A stretch of 64,000 bases of DNA from Altibacter sp. (GTDB lineage Bacteria > Bacteroidota > Bacteroidia > Flavobacteriales > Flavobacteriaceae). The stretch covers positions 90,061 through 154,060 of the forward strand of contig NZTP01000066.1 of the NCBI GenBank assembly GCA_002696485.1. Direction: 5' to 3'. Every line of letters begins with the position of its first letter. Positions within the stretch are counted from its first letter, which is position 1. Under the pieces are notes generated by a model. The model saw nothing but the letters and a program-made list of their open reading frames with translations. It ran no database searches and had not been told where the DNA came from. Made by a program: the position numbers and the translations under genes. Shown in pieces: positions 1 through 8,289 of this stretch.

Positions 1-677
1 CGCTCCCTATACGCACAGGAGATACCCTGCGTCTGGAGATGGCAGCGAACAACCTGTACGAATACACGGTACGACGCAGCGGGGGCGTTGAGATTAAATA
101 CGATGAAAATGACGAAAAGATCATCTATTCCAATGACATTAGATTGATCGTTCGTTCTACCAACGATTCGGTAGCGAAAATTGTGATAGAAAAACACGCC
201 GAAGGTCGAAGTCTTCTTGAAGCCAGACAACGCGCAGAGGCAATAAACTATGCGTACAACCTTCAAGGAAATAAACTGCTGCTCGACGGATATTTCTTGA
301 CCGGCATCGAAAATAAATACCGCGATCAAGAAGTACAGGTGTTATTATATCTGCCTGTGGGTACGGTTCTTTATGCCGAAGAGAACACCTATTCGTTTCA
401 CAGGAATTCTTCCAGCTACCGGGATATTTTGGACAATGGTGATGAATCTCATTATCTGCGCATCTTGAGTAATAAGACCGAATGTTTGGATTGCCCTATG
501 GAAGAAATGGATCCTTCCGAAAGAAATTCTGAAACGGAAAGCGATGATTGGGAACGGGAATTGGAAGAAGAATGGAACGATGAAGACGGTCCGCACGAGA
601 TTATTATTGATAAGAACGGTGTAAAGATCAATCCGGGGAGCCATTCAGATTCAATTCAACTAACCATAGATAACTAA
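1..677 (+). CDS. PspC/DUF2807-type membrane protein, C-terminal part (5' end outside window)
   Basis: The frame is open from the left edge (first whole codon at position 3), so the ATG at 39 is probably internal and the gene starts outside the window. The visible part resembles the C-terminal putative adhesin-like domain of flavobacterial PspC-domain proteins: an alternating polar/hydrophobic beta pattern, a segment reading LLLDGYFL and then VLLYLPVGTVLYAEE, followed by a very acidic tail rich in Glu and Asp before the stop. Family knowledge suggests an envelope-stress-linked inner membrane protein. The DUF2807 lipoprotein follows after 16 nt, an arrangement common in Flavobacteria, so the two are probably co-transcribed. 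Its N-terminal membrane domain cannot be seen here. Confidence 0.6.
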   Translation, partial: LPIRTGDTLRLEMAANNLYEYTVRRSGGVEIKYDENDEKIIYSNDIRLIVRSTNDSVAKIVIEKHAEGRSLLEARQRAEAINYAYNLQGNKLLLDGYFLTGIENKYRDQEVQVLLYLPVGTVLYAEENTYSFHRNSSSYRDILDNGDESHYLRILSNKTECLDCPMEEMDPSERNSETESDDWERELEEEWNDEDGPHEIIIDKNGVKINPGSHSDSIQLTIDN

Positions 678-693
678 TTTAAAACCAAACGAT

Positions 694-1422
694 ATGAAAT
701 CATTTAAAATCATAGCCGTACTTTTCATTTCCATTGCGAGTGTCTCCTGTAATTTTGATATTTCACTGGGACAAATTCATGGTGACGGAAATGTGGTTAC
801 CGAAGAACGACCTGCTGCCGAAGCATTTGATCAAGTAAAAGGCAGTGCCGGTATCGATGTCTTCCTTACGGAAGGTACCGAACAAAAGATCCTAGTGGAA
901 GCCGATGAGAATCTCCAAGATATCATTACGACCGAAATTACGAATGGAAAACTTTCCGTGGGTGTCGTCAACGGAAAGAATATTGGTCGCTCGAAGGCTA
1001 AAAAGGTACACGTAACGTATGTGTCGCTTACAACAATTGCCGCCAGCAGCGGTGCCGATGTGATCGCGAATTCTGTAGTTAGAAGTGAGCGTGTATCCCT
1101 GGACGCCAGTAGTGGTGCCGATCTTGAAGCTGAAGTATTTGCTAAGGAGGTCTATGCCGAAACCAGTAGCGGTGCCGACCTGAAAGTTAGCGGAAAAGCA
1201 TCCAAATTAATTGCAGATGCCTCCAGCGGAAGTGATCTCAATGCAAAGAACCTGTTGGTACTAACCTGCAATGCTGAAGCTTCCAGCGGGGCAGATATTA
1301 CGGTACATGTAAAGGACGAACTTCGCACCGATGCCAGTAGTGGCGGAGAAATTAATTATTACGGCGATCCTACCCCGGTTACTAACAATAGTAGTCGTAG
1401 CGGTAACATTCACAAAATGTAA
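694..1422 (+). CDS. DUF2807 (head GIN domain) lipoprotein with ASSGAD repeats
   Basis: The 242-residue protein begins with a lipoprotein signal ending in a lipobox (ASVSC, Cys19), so it is probably lipid-anchored on the periplasmic side. The body matches the DUF2807/head GIN family: an early FDQVKGSAGIDVFLTEG segment, then six rungs built on ASSGAD or close variants between about residues 113 and 218, as expected of a right-handed beta-helix. The DNA of these rungs is repeated as well (gccagcagcggtgccgat and variants). It sits 16 nt after the PspC-type gene and is followed by a terminator hairpin. The molecular function of the family is unknown; adhesin or envelope roles have been suggested. 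Confidence 0.8.
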   Translation: MKSFKIIAVLFISIASVSCNFDISLGQIHGDGNVVTEERPAAEAFDQVKGSAGIDVFLTEGTEQKILVEADENLQDIITTEITNGKLSVGVVNGKNIGRSKAKKVHVTYVSLTTIAASSGADVIANSVVRSERVSLDASSGADLEAEVFAKEVYAETSSGADLKVSGKASKLIADASSGSDLNAKNLLVLTCNAEASSGADITVHVKDELRTDASSGGEINYYGDPTPVTNNSSRSGNIHKM

Positions 1423-1445
1423 CACAAACGGTCTAACCAACCTAT

Positions 1446-1480
1446 AAAACCCCGAAGTTGTTCCATGGCTTAGGGGTTTT
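1446..1480 (+). terminator. Hairpin terminator after the DUF2807 gene
   Basis: Arms AAAACCCC (1446-1453) and GGGGTTTT (1473-1480) pair perfectly, and a further AAG/CTT pairing lies inside after one mismatch. A T-rich run follows. It separates the DUF2807 gene from the gene starting at 1499. Confidence 0.7.
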
Positions 1481-1498
1481 ATGTTTAATTGATACATC

Positions 1499-1984
1499 AT
1501 GAAACTAGTTTATATCCTCGTTATGCTTATTACAACACATGCTACAGCCCAAGTAGCAACATCATCAGAACTCTTCAAGACATTAAAATACAACGACAGC
1601 TTATTGTTCGATGTGGCTTTTAATCGTTGCGATCCTGCTCCATTACACCTTCTCATTCGAGAGGATCTGGAATTTTATCACGATCAAGGAGGGATACAGC
1701 ACTCCAAAAAGGAATTCATGGAAACAATGCAAAAAAATATTTGCGGTAATCCTAATTTTAAATCCCGAAGAGAGCTTGTTCCCGGAAGTTTAAAAGTATT
1801 TCCGCTCTATGATAATGGAACGCTATACGGAGCGATACAGATAGGAAGCCATCGTTTTTTCGAAAGTAGGAATGGTGAAAGCGAAACACCGGGAAGCACT
1901 GCCTTGTTTACACATCTTTGGTTACTGAAAGACGGTAATTGGCAACTGGCCAGGGTCTTGAGCTATGATCACAAAGCTCCTTAA
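1499..1984 (+). CDS. Secreted NTF2-like (DUF4440/SnoaL-type) protein
   Basis: This is a 161-residue protein with a signal peptide of about 18 residues ending THATAQ and no lipobox, so it is predicted to be periplasmic. The mature part has the size and pattern of the DUF4440/NTF2-like fold: a helical start (SSELFKTLKYNDSLLFDVAFNRCD), a DLEFYHDQGG segment typical of these cone-shaped domains, and a C-terminal strand reading HLWLLKDGNWQLARVLSYDH. Members are often annotated as nuclear transport factor 2 family proteins and may bind small molecules; the ligand here is unknown. It is likely transcribed alone because it lies downstream of a terminator. Confidence 0.7.
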   Translation: MKLVYILVMLITTHATAQVATSSELFKTLKYNDSLLFDVAFNRCDPAPLHLLIREDLEFYHDQGGIQHSKKEFMETMQKNICGNPNFKSRRELVPGSLKVFPLYDNGTLYGAIQIGSHRFFESRNGESETPGSTALFTHLWLLKDGNWQLARVLSYDHKAP

Positions 1985-2074
1985 TTTACAATATGACACG
2001 GGCGAATCAATTTTTCTGAAAGTGCTGTAATAAATTCAAAAAAGTATCGTTACACTAGCACAAAGAATATCCCC

Positions 2075-2548
2075 ATGAGATCAAATGTAGCTCCGTTCGC
2101 AGCCTTGCTTTTTTTAGTTTTTTCTGCCTTGCTTTTCAAAAGCTGTAAATCCAATGATGATGATGCGGCTACCAATGTGAATGCAAATGTGGTGAGCGAT
2201 CTTCCTGAAGGAACTTGGCGAATCTCCTATTTTTTCAATAACAACGCCGACCATACCAACGAATACATCAGTTTTACTTTCAATTTTAACACAGACAGAT
2301 CTGTTGAAGCTGCCAACGACATTTTCAGCGAAACCGGAAACTGGGAATACGAAGATGCTTCCAATGATGCTTCAGACGATGATGGAATTGAAAATGACGA
2401 GGAACTATTGATATCCTTTACCAATGCAACGCTTTTGGGAGAACTTTCAGACAATTGGCATATCACTTCCGCCAGTGCTACACGAGTCGAGCTTTTTGAT
2501 GAAAGTTCAGACGGAAATATGCAATTCTTAACCTTCAGTAAGTTGTAA
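2075..2548 (+). CDS. Small acidic lipoprotein of unknown function
   Basis: The 157-residue product starts with a hydrophobic signal followed by FKSCKSNDDD (Cys24), a likely lipobox with an Asp-rich tail that is common in Bacteroidetes lipoproteins. The mature part contains LPEGTWRISYFFNN, a lipocalin-like opening seen in many Bacteroidetes lipoproteins, then alternating beta strands and an acidic loop rich in Asp. I do not recognise a specific family. It is convergent with trxB, and a shared hairpin lies between them. Confidence 0.6.
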   Translation: MRSNVAPFAALLFLVFSALLFKSCKSNDDDAATNVNANVVSDLPEGTWRISYFFNNNADHTNEYISFTFNFNTDRSVEAANDIFSETGNWEYEDASNDASDDDGIENDEELLISFTNATLLGELSDNWHITSASATRVELFDESSDGNMQFLTFSKL

Positions 2549-2551
2549 AAA

Positions 2552-2582
2552 AAATCCGAAGCACATTACGCACTTCGGATTT
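2552..2582. terminator. Bidirectional terminator between the lipoprotein gene and trxB
   Basis: Arms AAATCCGAAG (2552-2561) and CTTCGGATTT (2573-2582) pair perfectly around an 11-nt loop. An A-run precedes and a T-rich run follows, so it can work on both strands for the convergent genes. Confidence 0.8.
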
Positions 2583-2608
2583 ATTAATTTTAACATGTCA
2601 GTATTGCC

Positions 2609-3571
2609 TTAGGCCGTTACCTCACTTTCAATGCTCACGAGATACCGCTCCGCATCCAAAGCAGCCATACATCCCGTTCCTGCAGCCGTAACCGCTTGAC
2701 GGTACTCTTTATCCTGCACATCGCCACTTGCAAAGACGCCCGGTTTATTGGTCTTAGTGCTTTTGCCTTTTGTGATGATGTATCCTGTCTCATCCATATC
2801 GATCTGCCCTTTAAAGATCTCTGTATTGGGTTTATGCCCAATCGCAATGAACAGGCCGGTGATAGCTATTGTTTCCTTCTCTCCGGTTTCATTGTTCACC
2901 ATGCGTAAACCTTCCACAACAGTATCTCCCAGAACCTCATCGATCTCTGTGTTGTATCTTAGATCAATGTTTTTGGTAGACGTCACGCGGTGCTGCATTG
3001 CCTTTGAGGCTTTCATATGATCTTTACGCACCAACATAGTTACTTTGTTACAAATATTAGCCAAATAGGTAGCTTCTTCGGCAGCAGTATCTCCACCACC
3101 TACAATCGCAACGTCCTGACCTTTATAAAAGAATCCGTCGCATACCGCACAGGCCGATACACCGCCGCCGCGTAAGCGTTGCTCACTGGGAAGCCCTAAG
3201 TATTTTGCCGTAGCTCCGGTAGAAATAATCACGGTTTCGGCTTCTAATTGTGTGTCGTTGTCCACCGTAATCTTATGGATCCCACCCACCTCATCGCTAA
3301 AATCCACGGCGGTCACCATCCCGATGCGCACCTGAGTTCCGAAGCGCTCGGCTTGTTGCTGCAATTGCACCATCATGGTAGGTCCGTCCACACCATCGGG
3401 GTATCCGGGGAAATTATCAACTTCGGTAGTGGTGGTCAATTGACCGCCGGGTTCCATTCCGGTATACATCACAGGCTTCAGGTCGGCTCTGGCAGCATAG
3501 ATCGCAGCTGTATAACCCGCCGGCCCCGATCCAATGATCAAACATTTTATTCTTTCTATGGTATCAGACAT
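2609..3571 (-). CDS. trxB: Thioredoxin-disulfide reductase
   Basis: TrxB is a cytosolic FAD enzyme that reduces thioredoxin with NADPH. The 320-residue protein has the FAD dinucleotide motif GSGPAGYTAAIYAARA (from residue 15), the redox pair Cys141-Ala-Val-Cys144, the NADPH motif VGGGDTAAEEA (from 157) and the C-terminal FAD motif GDVQDKEYRQA. Length and order are normal for bacterial low-molecular-weight TrxB. A perfect -7 element (TACTTTTG on the minus strand, 3604-3611) sits about 30 nt before the start codon, with no TGAY-type box at the position used by the anaerobic genes, so it looks housekeeping. TrxA is encoded in the same window at 62326. Confidence 0.96.
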   Translation of the reverse strand: MSDTIERIKCLIIGSGPAGYTAAIYAARADLKPVMYTGMEPGGQLTTTTEVDNFPGYPDGVDGPTMMVQLQQQAERFGTQVRIGMVTAVDFSDEVGGIHKITVDNDTQLEAETVIISTGATAKYLGLPSEQRLRGGGVSACAVCDGFFYKGQDVAIVGGGDTAAEEATYLANICNKVTMLVRKDHMKASKAMQHRVTSTKNIDLRYNTEIDEVLGDTVVEGLRMVNNETGEKETIAITGLFIAIGHKPNTEIFKGQIDMDETGYIITKGKSTKTNKPGVFASGDVQDKEYRQAVTAAGTGCMAALDAERYLVSIESEVTA

Positions 3572-3603
3572 AATGTAATTCTTTCTAATAAATTAGTAGA
3601 CTG

Positions 3604-3611
3604 CAAAAGTA
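3604..3611 (-). promoter_or_regulatory. Bacteroidetes -7 promoter element for trxB
   Basis: TACTTTTG on the minus strand matches TAnnTTTG exactly and lies about 30 nt before the trxB start. No palindrome is present 33 nt upstream. Confidence 0.5.
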
Positions 3612-3663
3612 GCAACTTTCGTTAAAAATAGGATAGTAAATAGTATTAATAATAGGTATTTAA

Positions 3664-4182
3664 TTATTGCTGATTCCTATCGTTTTTCTTCGGAAAAAAA
3701 CGCCCCGTGGAATCCTTATAGTCCTTATAATCTGAAAAATCCTTTATTAACAGTTTCTCTTCGTAAGATGATTTTAAATAGAGCACAACAATTAAGGCGA
3801 AGGCGATAACCAATTTTATAACCGAAACACTGTAGATGGCGAAGGCGATCATGGCGATCAATATACCCAAATAAATAGGGTGACGCACGTACTTATAGAT
3901 ACCGTAAGAAATTAATGCTGCATGCTTCTCTTTCGAAGATATTGGGCTTAAGGAATCACTTAGGTTCAAGATCCCCAAGACAATTACAAAAATCCCTAAT
4001 CCTACAAACACCAAACAGATATGTGCAAGCCATTGTGGCAATTCAATACCAAAATTGTCTTCCCATGCTATGAAGAACAAAGCAAAAAAGAAGAACTGAA
4101 CGAGTAGGTATACAATGTCTTTTTTGAGCACGAACCGTAGGAATTCAAATTTCAAGGCATACAAAAATAATATATTTTGCAA
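3664..4182 (-). CDS. Isoprenylcysteine carboxyl methyltransferase/PEMT-family membrane protein
   Basis: The 172-residue protein has about four to five hydrophobic segments and the family signature GIYKYVRHPIYLGILIAMIA (from about residue 92), with the conserved RHP. It ends with YEEKLLIKDFSDYKDYKDSTGRFFP, which matches the conserved tail E-x4-F-x-x-Y-x-x-Y of ICMT/PEMT-type S-adenosylmethionine-dependent methyltransferases. Bacterial members have poorly known substrates (small thiols, lipids). It lies between trxB and the divergent hemN and is probably transcribed alone. The substrate cannot be inferred. Confidence 0.75.
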   Translation of the reverse strand: MQNILFLYALKFEFLRFVLKKDIVYLLVQFFFFALFFIAWEDNFGIELPQWLAHICLVFVGLGIFVIVLGILNLSDSLSPISSKEKHAALISYGIYKYVRHPIYLGILIAMIAFAIYSVSVIKLVIAFALIVVLYLKSSYEEKLLIKDFSDYKDYKDSTGRFFPKKNDRNQQ

Positions 4183-4261
4183 TTTGAGAAAACAAATAGG
4201 ACACTAAGTAGCACATAAGGTTCATTAGATAGGATCGCGTGATTTGAGAGGTTTTGAAAGC

Positions 4262-4304
4262 TGATATATATCATTTTACAAGACCTTTACCGCCACTATT
4301 TTTG
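4262..4304 (+). promoter_or_regulatory. Crp/Fnr-type class II promoter of hemN
   Basis: The palindrome TGATatatATCA (4262-4273, centre 4267.5) lies exactly 33 nt upstream of the centre of a perfect -7 element TATTTTTG (4297-4304). With transcription starting near 4308 the box would be close to -41, the class II activator position. Confidence 0.75.
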
Positions 4305-4324
4305 CGATATAAAAGTCGAAATAT

Positions 4325-5689
4325 ATGTGTGCATCCCTTATCACTAAATACAATGTCGCAGGGCCCCGCTATACAAGTTACCCTACCGTTCCGTATTGGG
4401 ACAATGACAGCTTTTCTTTAAAGCATTGGAAAGAAACCATAATGCAAAGTTTTAAAGAAAGTAACGAATCTCAAGGCATTAGCCTGTACATTCATTTACC
4501 TTTTTGTGAAAGCCTATGCACCTTTTGCGGCTGCAATAAGCGAATCACAAAGAATCACGATGTAGAGATCCCTTACTTGAAGTCGGTACTTAAAGAGCTT
4601 CAGTTGTATATCGATATGTTTGAAGAGCGCCCCATCATTAAAGAATTACACTTGGGCGGAGGTACTCCTACCTTCTTTACACCTCAAAACCTGCAAATGC
4701 TCTTGGAAGGACTTTTCCGAAGAACAAAAAAAGCAGCCAATGCCGACCTTAGCTTTGAAGGTCACCCCAACAATACTACCGAAGAACATTTAGACGTATT
4801 AGCGTCCTTTGGATTTACGCGTGTAAGCTACGGCGTACAGGACTATAACGAGACGGTGCAAAAGGCCATCCATCGCATCCAACCGTTCGAAAATGTGAAA
4901 AATGTGACCAAAGCAGCACGCAACGCCGGTTTTACCTCAGTAGGGCACGACATTATCTTCGGACTCCCTTTTCAGAAAAAAGAACATATTATTCATACCA
5001 TAGAGCGCACCAAAGAACTTATGCCGGACCGGATTGCGTTCTATAGCTATGCCCATGTACCGTGGCTCAAAGGAAATGGGCAACGAGGGTTTAAGGAAGA
5101 AAACTTACCTTCAGCCGAAGAAAAACGAGTGCAATACGAAACGGGAAAACGCATGTTGCTCGAAGCGGGCTATGTTGAAATTGGCATGGATCACTTCGCT
5201 TTGCCAACAGACAGCTTGTACAAAGCTTCGGTATCGAAAACCATTCACAGAAACTTTATGGGATACACCGACTCCAAAACCCAAGTGATGATTGGTTTGG
5301 GAGCTTCGGCCATTAGCGACAGTTGGTACGGTTTCGCACAAAACGAAAAAGGTGTGGAGGCGTATCAGGATCTCGTAGAAAAGAATATCATTCCCGTATA
5401 TCGCGGACATGTACTTACTAAGGAGGACTTAGTGATTCGCAAACACATTCTCAATCTCATGTGTACGCTAGAAACAAATTGGAAGCATCAGGAAGACTAT
5501 TTTAATGAACTGCCCGATGTATTGGTAAAATTGAAGGAGATCGAGAAGGACGGCTTGATCGAATTTCAAAAAAACGGACTGACAGTCACCGAAAAAGGGC
5601 GCCCCTTTGTTCGAAACATTTGCATGGCCTTTGACCTGTTGCTCCAACGAAAGCAACCCGAAACGCGACTATTTTCTATGACGATATAG
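4325..5689 (+). CDS. hemN: Oxygen-independent coproporphyrinogen III oxidase
   Basis: HemN converts coproporphyrinogen III to protoporphyrinogen IX without oxygen, using radical SAM chemistry in the cytosol. The 454-residue protein has the radical SAM cysteines Cys61, Cys65 and Cys68 in LPFCESLCTFCGC, with the family-typical fourth Cys at 70, then LHLGGGTPTF and the HemN C-terminal domain. The opening GPRYTSYPTVPYWD is characteristic of true HemN rather than HemW. Its promoter carries the TGATatatATCA box, fitting the known FNR/FixK-type control of hemN and the haem demand of the oxidase and reductases encoded nearby. A strong terminator follows. Confidence 0.95.
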   Translation: MCASLITKYNVAGPRYTSYPTVPYWDNDSFSLKHWKETIMQSFKESNESQGISLYIHLPFCESLCTFCGCNKRITKNHDVEIPYLKSVLKELQLYIDMFEERPIIKELHLGGGTPTFFTPQNLQMLLEGLFRRTKKAANADLSFEGHPNNTTEEHLDVLASFGFTRVSYGVQDYNETVQKAIHRIQPFENVKNVTKAARNAGFTSVGHDIIFGLPFQKKEHIIHTIERTKELMPDRIAFYSYAHVPWLKGNGQRGFKEENLPSAEEKRVQYETGKRMLLEAGYVEIGMDHFALPTDSLYKASVSKTIHRNFMGYTDSKTQVMIGLGASAISDSWYGFAQNEKGVEAYQDLVEKNIIPVYRGHVLTKEDLVIRKHILNLMCTLETNWKHQEDYFNELPDVLVKLKEIEKDGLIEFQKNGLTVTEKGRPFVRNICMAFDLLLQRKQPETRLFSMTI

Positions 5690-5713
5690 CGTTTGATTTT
5701 TAGTTTAATAGGT

Positions 5714-5747
5714 AAAAGGGAAGTCAATGACTTCCCTTTTTTTGTAT
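5714..5747 (+). terminator. Terminator after hemN
   Basis: Thirteen-base arms AAAAGGGAAGTCA (5714-5726) and TGACTTCCCTTTT (5728-5740) pair perfectly and run into a T-tract, a classic intrinsic terminator just after the hemN stop. Confidence 0.85.
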
Positions 5748-5792
5748 CTAGTAGTAAGATGAATATAACGGTCTATTTTATATCTTTAACTA

Positions 5793-6887
5793 ATGATACA
5801 TCCAAAGTACGGTCATTATATTCGGCAAATAATCGTTTTTGCGATTATCTGGCTCATTTTTGGAACGTTGTATGCCCTCTTGGAAGTAGGTCTATTAGGA
5901 AGTACTACCATTGCATATCCCACCACGGGTATCGATTATTACTTTGGAAATAACATCCTGTATTTCAGCTTAGGAAGTCTCCTCATGGGCGCCGTACAAG
6001 GCTCGATAGAAGTCCTCTGGCTTCACAAACAATTTTCAGACAAGCCTTTGTGGGTAAAGATCCTTTGGAAAAGCCTTATTTATTTGTTTCTTATCCTTTT
6101 ATTCTTATTGGTACTCACCGTAGTCACCAGTTGGGTGAATGCCCCTTCGGGTAGTTTGGATGCTTCTGCAACCGATAGAATACAGGGATTTATGGGTCAA
6201 TTCTCCTTTTGGTCCATTGTAATTTACGCCGGTGTCACCTTGAACATTGCCTTGATCTTTTCAGATATACAGGAATACATAGGTCGCCGATTGCTCTATA
6301 ATTTTTTACTCGGAAGATACCACCATCCTAATCAAGAGTGTAGGATCTTCATGTTCTTGGATATGAAATCATCCACCACCATTGCCGAAAATATGGGGCA
6401 CGCCCAGTATTTCCAACTTATAAAGACCTATTATGCTAATATGACGGATGCCATCCTTGAAACAGCTGGAGAGATCTATCAATATGTTGGGGATGAAATT
6501 GTGATCTCTTGGCCCGAAAAAAAAGGGCTCTATAAGAGCAATTGTATCCAATGTTTTTACAAAATTGAGAAAGACCTGTATAGAAATCGTCAAAAGTATA
6601 TGGAAGAGTTTGGCATTGTCCCATCCTTTAAAGCGGGTTTTCACATTGGAGAGGTCACTACCGGAGAGATCGGGATTATTAAGAAGGACATCATCTATAC
6701 GGGTGATGTCCTCAATACAACTGCCAGAATACAAGCCCAGTGCAATACCTACGATGCCAAGGCATTGATCTCGGAAGCATTGATGAACAAACTTCCGGCG
6801 TCCTCCTCCTTTACGTTTACCAAACTGGGTAAACTAAAACTTCGGGGAAAGAAAGATGACATCTTATTATATCGCATCGAGCTTTAA
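5793..6887 (+). CDS. Membrane-anchored class III adenylate/guanylate cyclase
   Basis: The 364-residue protein has four hydrophobic segments in the first 170 residues and a class III cyclase catalytic domain after about residue 185. Catalytic features are FMFLDMKSST with the first metal-binding Asp, YQYVGDEIVISWP with the second Asp, and YTGDVLNTTARIQ, which supplies the conserved Asn and Arg of the active site. It should make a cyclic nucleotide, but whether cAMP or cGMP is not certain. A TATCTTTA -7-like element (5781-5788) lies only a few bases before the ATG, so the transcript may be nearly leaderless. A link to the Crp/Fnr regulon of this region is possible but unproven. Confidence 0.85.
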   Translation: MIHPKYGHYIRQIIVFAIIWLIFGTLYALLEVGLLGSTTIAYPTTGIDYYFGNNILYFSLGSLLMGAVQGSIEVLWLHKQFSDKPLWVKILWKSLIYLFLILLFLLVLTVVTSWVNAPSGSLDASATDRIQGFMGQFSFWSIVIYAGVTLNIALIFSDIQEYIGRRLLYNFLLGRYHHPNQECRIFMFLDMKSSTTIAENMGHAQYFQLIKTYYANMTDAILETAGEIYQYVGDEIVISWPEKKGLYKSNCIQCFYKIEKDLYRNRQKYMEEFGIVPSFKAGFHIGEVTTGEIGIIKKDIIYTGDVLNTTARIQAQCNTYDAKALISEALMNKLPASSSFTFTKLGKLKLRGKKDDILLYRIEL

Positions 6888-6910
6888 AAAGAAGTCAACG
6901 CCCTAACATG

Positions 6911-7039
6911 TTATTTTTTCTTATCGCTTTTTACCATGTTGAGAACAACTAGAATCATCACGGTGCAAACCACGCCAAAAACAACAATAATGGCAGTGCC
7001 CATGCCCCAATCCACTAAAGGTATATTTGTTAAGATCAT
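6911..7039 (-). CDS. 42-residue membrane protein at the end of the cbb3 oxidase operon
   Basis: A short open frame starts with ATG at 7039 and ends with TAA at 6911. It encodes 42 residues: a short polar start (MILTNIPLVDWGMG), one hydrophobic segment (about TAIIVVFGVVCTVMILVVL) and a lysine-rich end (KSDKKK), the pattern of a single-span membrane protein with a cytoplasmic tail. It begins only 6 nt after the stop of the SafE-like gene, so it is the last gene of the cco operon. By analogy with small oxidase subunits such as CcoQ it might assist the oxidase; that is inference only. Confidence 0.6.
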   Translation of the reverse strand: MILTNIPLVDWGMGTAIIVVFGVVCTVMILVVLNMVKSDKKK

Positions 7040-7045
7040 AGGTAA

Positions 7046-7795
7046 TTATTTTAAAGGTTGATAGTTAGGCGTTGTCGCTTTGGACATAGCCGGTGAATGA
7101 CAATTATAATCTGCAGAGACACTTTCCACCACGGGCGTAGGAGAAATATAGGGTATACCCAATCCCAAACCGCGCACAACAAACAAACAGCCCATAAGCA
7201 CAACAAATACGGGAATGGATTTGCGTATGTATTGACGTACCTTACCGCTAAGAAAATTTCCGAAATAAATGGCGGTGGTCATCAAGGGGATCGTTCCAAA
7301 ACCAAAAACAGCCATGTACAAACTTCCTTCCAACGCATTTCCCGAAGCGATCGCTCCAAAAACGGCCATATAAACAAGTCCGCAAGGCAAAAATCCATTT
7401 AAGAAACCTATGGTTAAAAAGGTGTCCGGACTCCGCTTTTTCAACGCAGTTCCCAAATGGTTTTTAACAGATGAGATCGCTTTGAAAATGGGTTTTGAAA
7501 AGTTATATCTGCTAACAGTTCGGTAAGGCAAGAGGATCACCAAGATCATTAAAAGTCCCACAACAATAGACAATTGCTGCTGCATTCCGAAGAGATAAAA
7601 ACTTTTTCCCAGCAATCCAAAAAGCAGTCCTATGATCCCGTATGAGAGTAGTCGACCCATGTGGTACAGCGCGATCTGCCCCGATTTTTTCACGGGATTT
7701 GCGCGGTCTACCGGCAATAAAAAGGCAATGGGTCCGCACATGCCAACGCAGTGAAAACTACCCAAAAGCCCAAAAATTAAAGCCGATACAAACAT
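7046..7795 (-). CDS. Sulfite exporter TauE/SafE-family membrane protein of the cco operon
   Basis: The 249-residue protein has about six to seven hydrophobic segments. It opens with FGLLGSFHCVGMCGPIAFLL and contains GFLNGFLPCGLVYMAV, the paired GxxxxCxxMCGP and LPCG motifs of the SafE branch (DsbD-like transmembrane fold) that is regularly found next to ccoG and ccoH in Bacteroidetes and Proteobacteria. Related proteins have been linked to copper supply for cbb3 oxidase, which fits this position better than sulfite export. It starts 2 nt after ccoH. Confidence 0.8.
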   Translation of the reverse strand: MFVSALIFGLLGSFHCVGMCGPIAFLLPVDRANPVKKSGQIALYHMGRLLSYGIIGLLFGLLGKSFYLFGMQQQLSIVVGLLMILVILLPYRTVSRYNFSKPIFKAISSVKNHLGTALKKRSPDTFLTIGFLNGFLPCGLVYMAVFGAIASGNALEGSLYMAVFGFGTIPLMTTAIYFGNFLSGKVRQYIRKSIPVFVVLMGCLFVVRGLGLGIPYISPTPVVESVSADYNCHSPAMSKATTPNYQPLK

Positions 7796-7796
7796 A

Positions 7797-8243
7797 TTAG
7801 TAGGTTATTTCTGCTTTGTATAAATAGTTCTTTCCATTATAGGTCATTGCCATAGTAATGTTCCATCGACCGTCCAAAAAGCGTTCGTCAGGTATGAGCA
7901 AATTTGATCCGGACACTTCAATCGGAAGATCGAAATCCAGTTGCTTATTAGACGGTCTGTATAGGAACACTGTGCCCTTCAATTTCGGTATATCCATGTC
8001 GTCCGGAAATGTAAGTTGCCAGCCTTCTGCTACCTTGGTTCCCACAATTCCTTTGGAAAAATCCTTCAAGTTCGTTTCGGCATCGATCTCTTGTTGATAG
8101 GCGAGTTCCTTCTTGTAATACTCTTCCGTGACAAGGTCGTAATCGTATCGGTCATCTGTACTCATGGTAATCACCATGAACATAATGAATGCTATAAATA
8201 GTACCATTCCTATCGCTAATCCTGTTCCCCAGTTTATTTTCAT
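7797..8243 (-). CDS. ccoH: FixH/CcoH family cbb3 oxidase assembly protein
   Basis: CcoH supports maturation of the cbb3-type oxidase in the inner membrane. I place the start at the ATG at 8243 (MKINWGTGLAIG), because the usual FixH N-terminus starts right before the single membrane segment; an upstream in-frame ATG at 8270 would add nine unconserved residues. After the membrane segment come MSTDDRYDYDLVTEEYYKKELAYQQEIDA and a periplasmic beta domain, as in the family. It lies downstream of ccoG across a GC-rich repeat element and directly before the SafE-like gene. Confidence 0.85.
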   Translation of the reverse strand: MKINWGTGLAIGMVLFIAFIMFMVITMSTDDRYDYDLVTEEYYKKELAYQQEIDAETNLKDFSKGIVGTKVAEGWQLTFPDDMDIPKLKGTVFLYRPSNKQLDFDLPIEVSGSNLLIPDERFLDGRWNITMAMTYNGKNYLYKAEITY

Positions 8244-8289
8244 AGTAGTATGCGTCTTTAGACGCTGCATTAGTTAAACTTCTTTATTT

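Noticed and set aside
3248-3625. Long open frames opposite trxB, and similar ones opposite ccoNO, ccoG, RND and nadB
   Set aside because: They lie wholly inside well-supported genes on the other strand, lack family motifs and have no promoters, so they are shadows.
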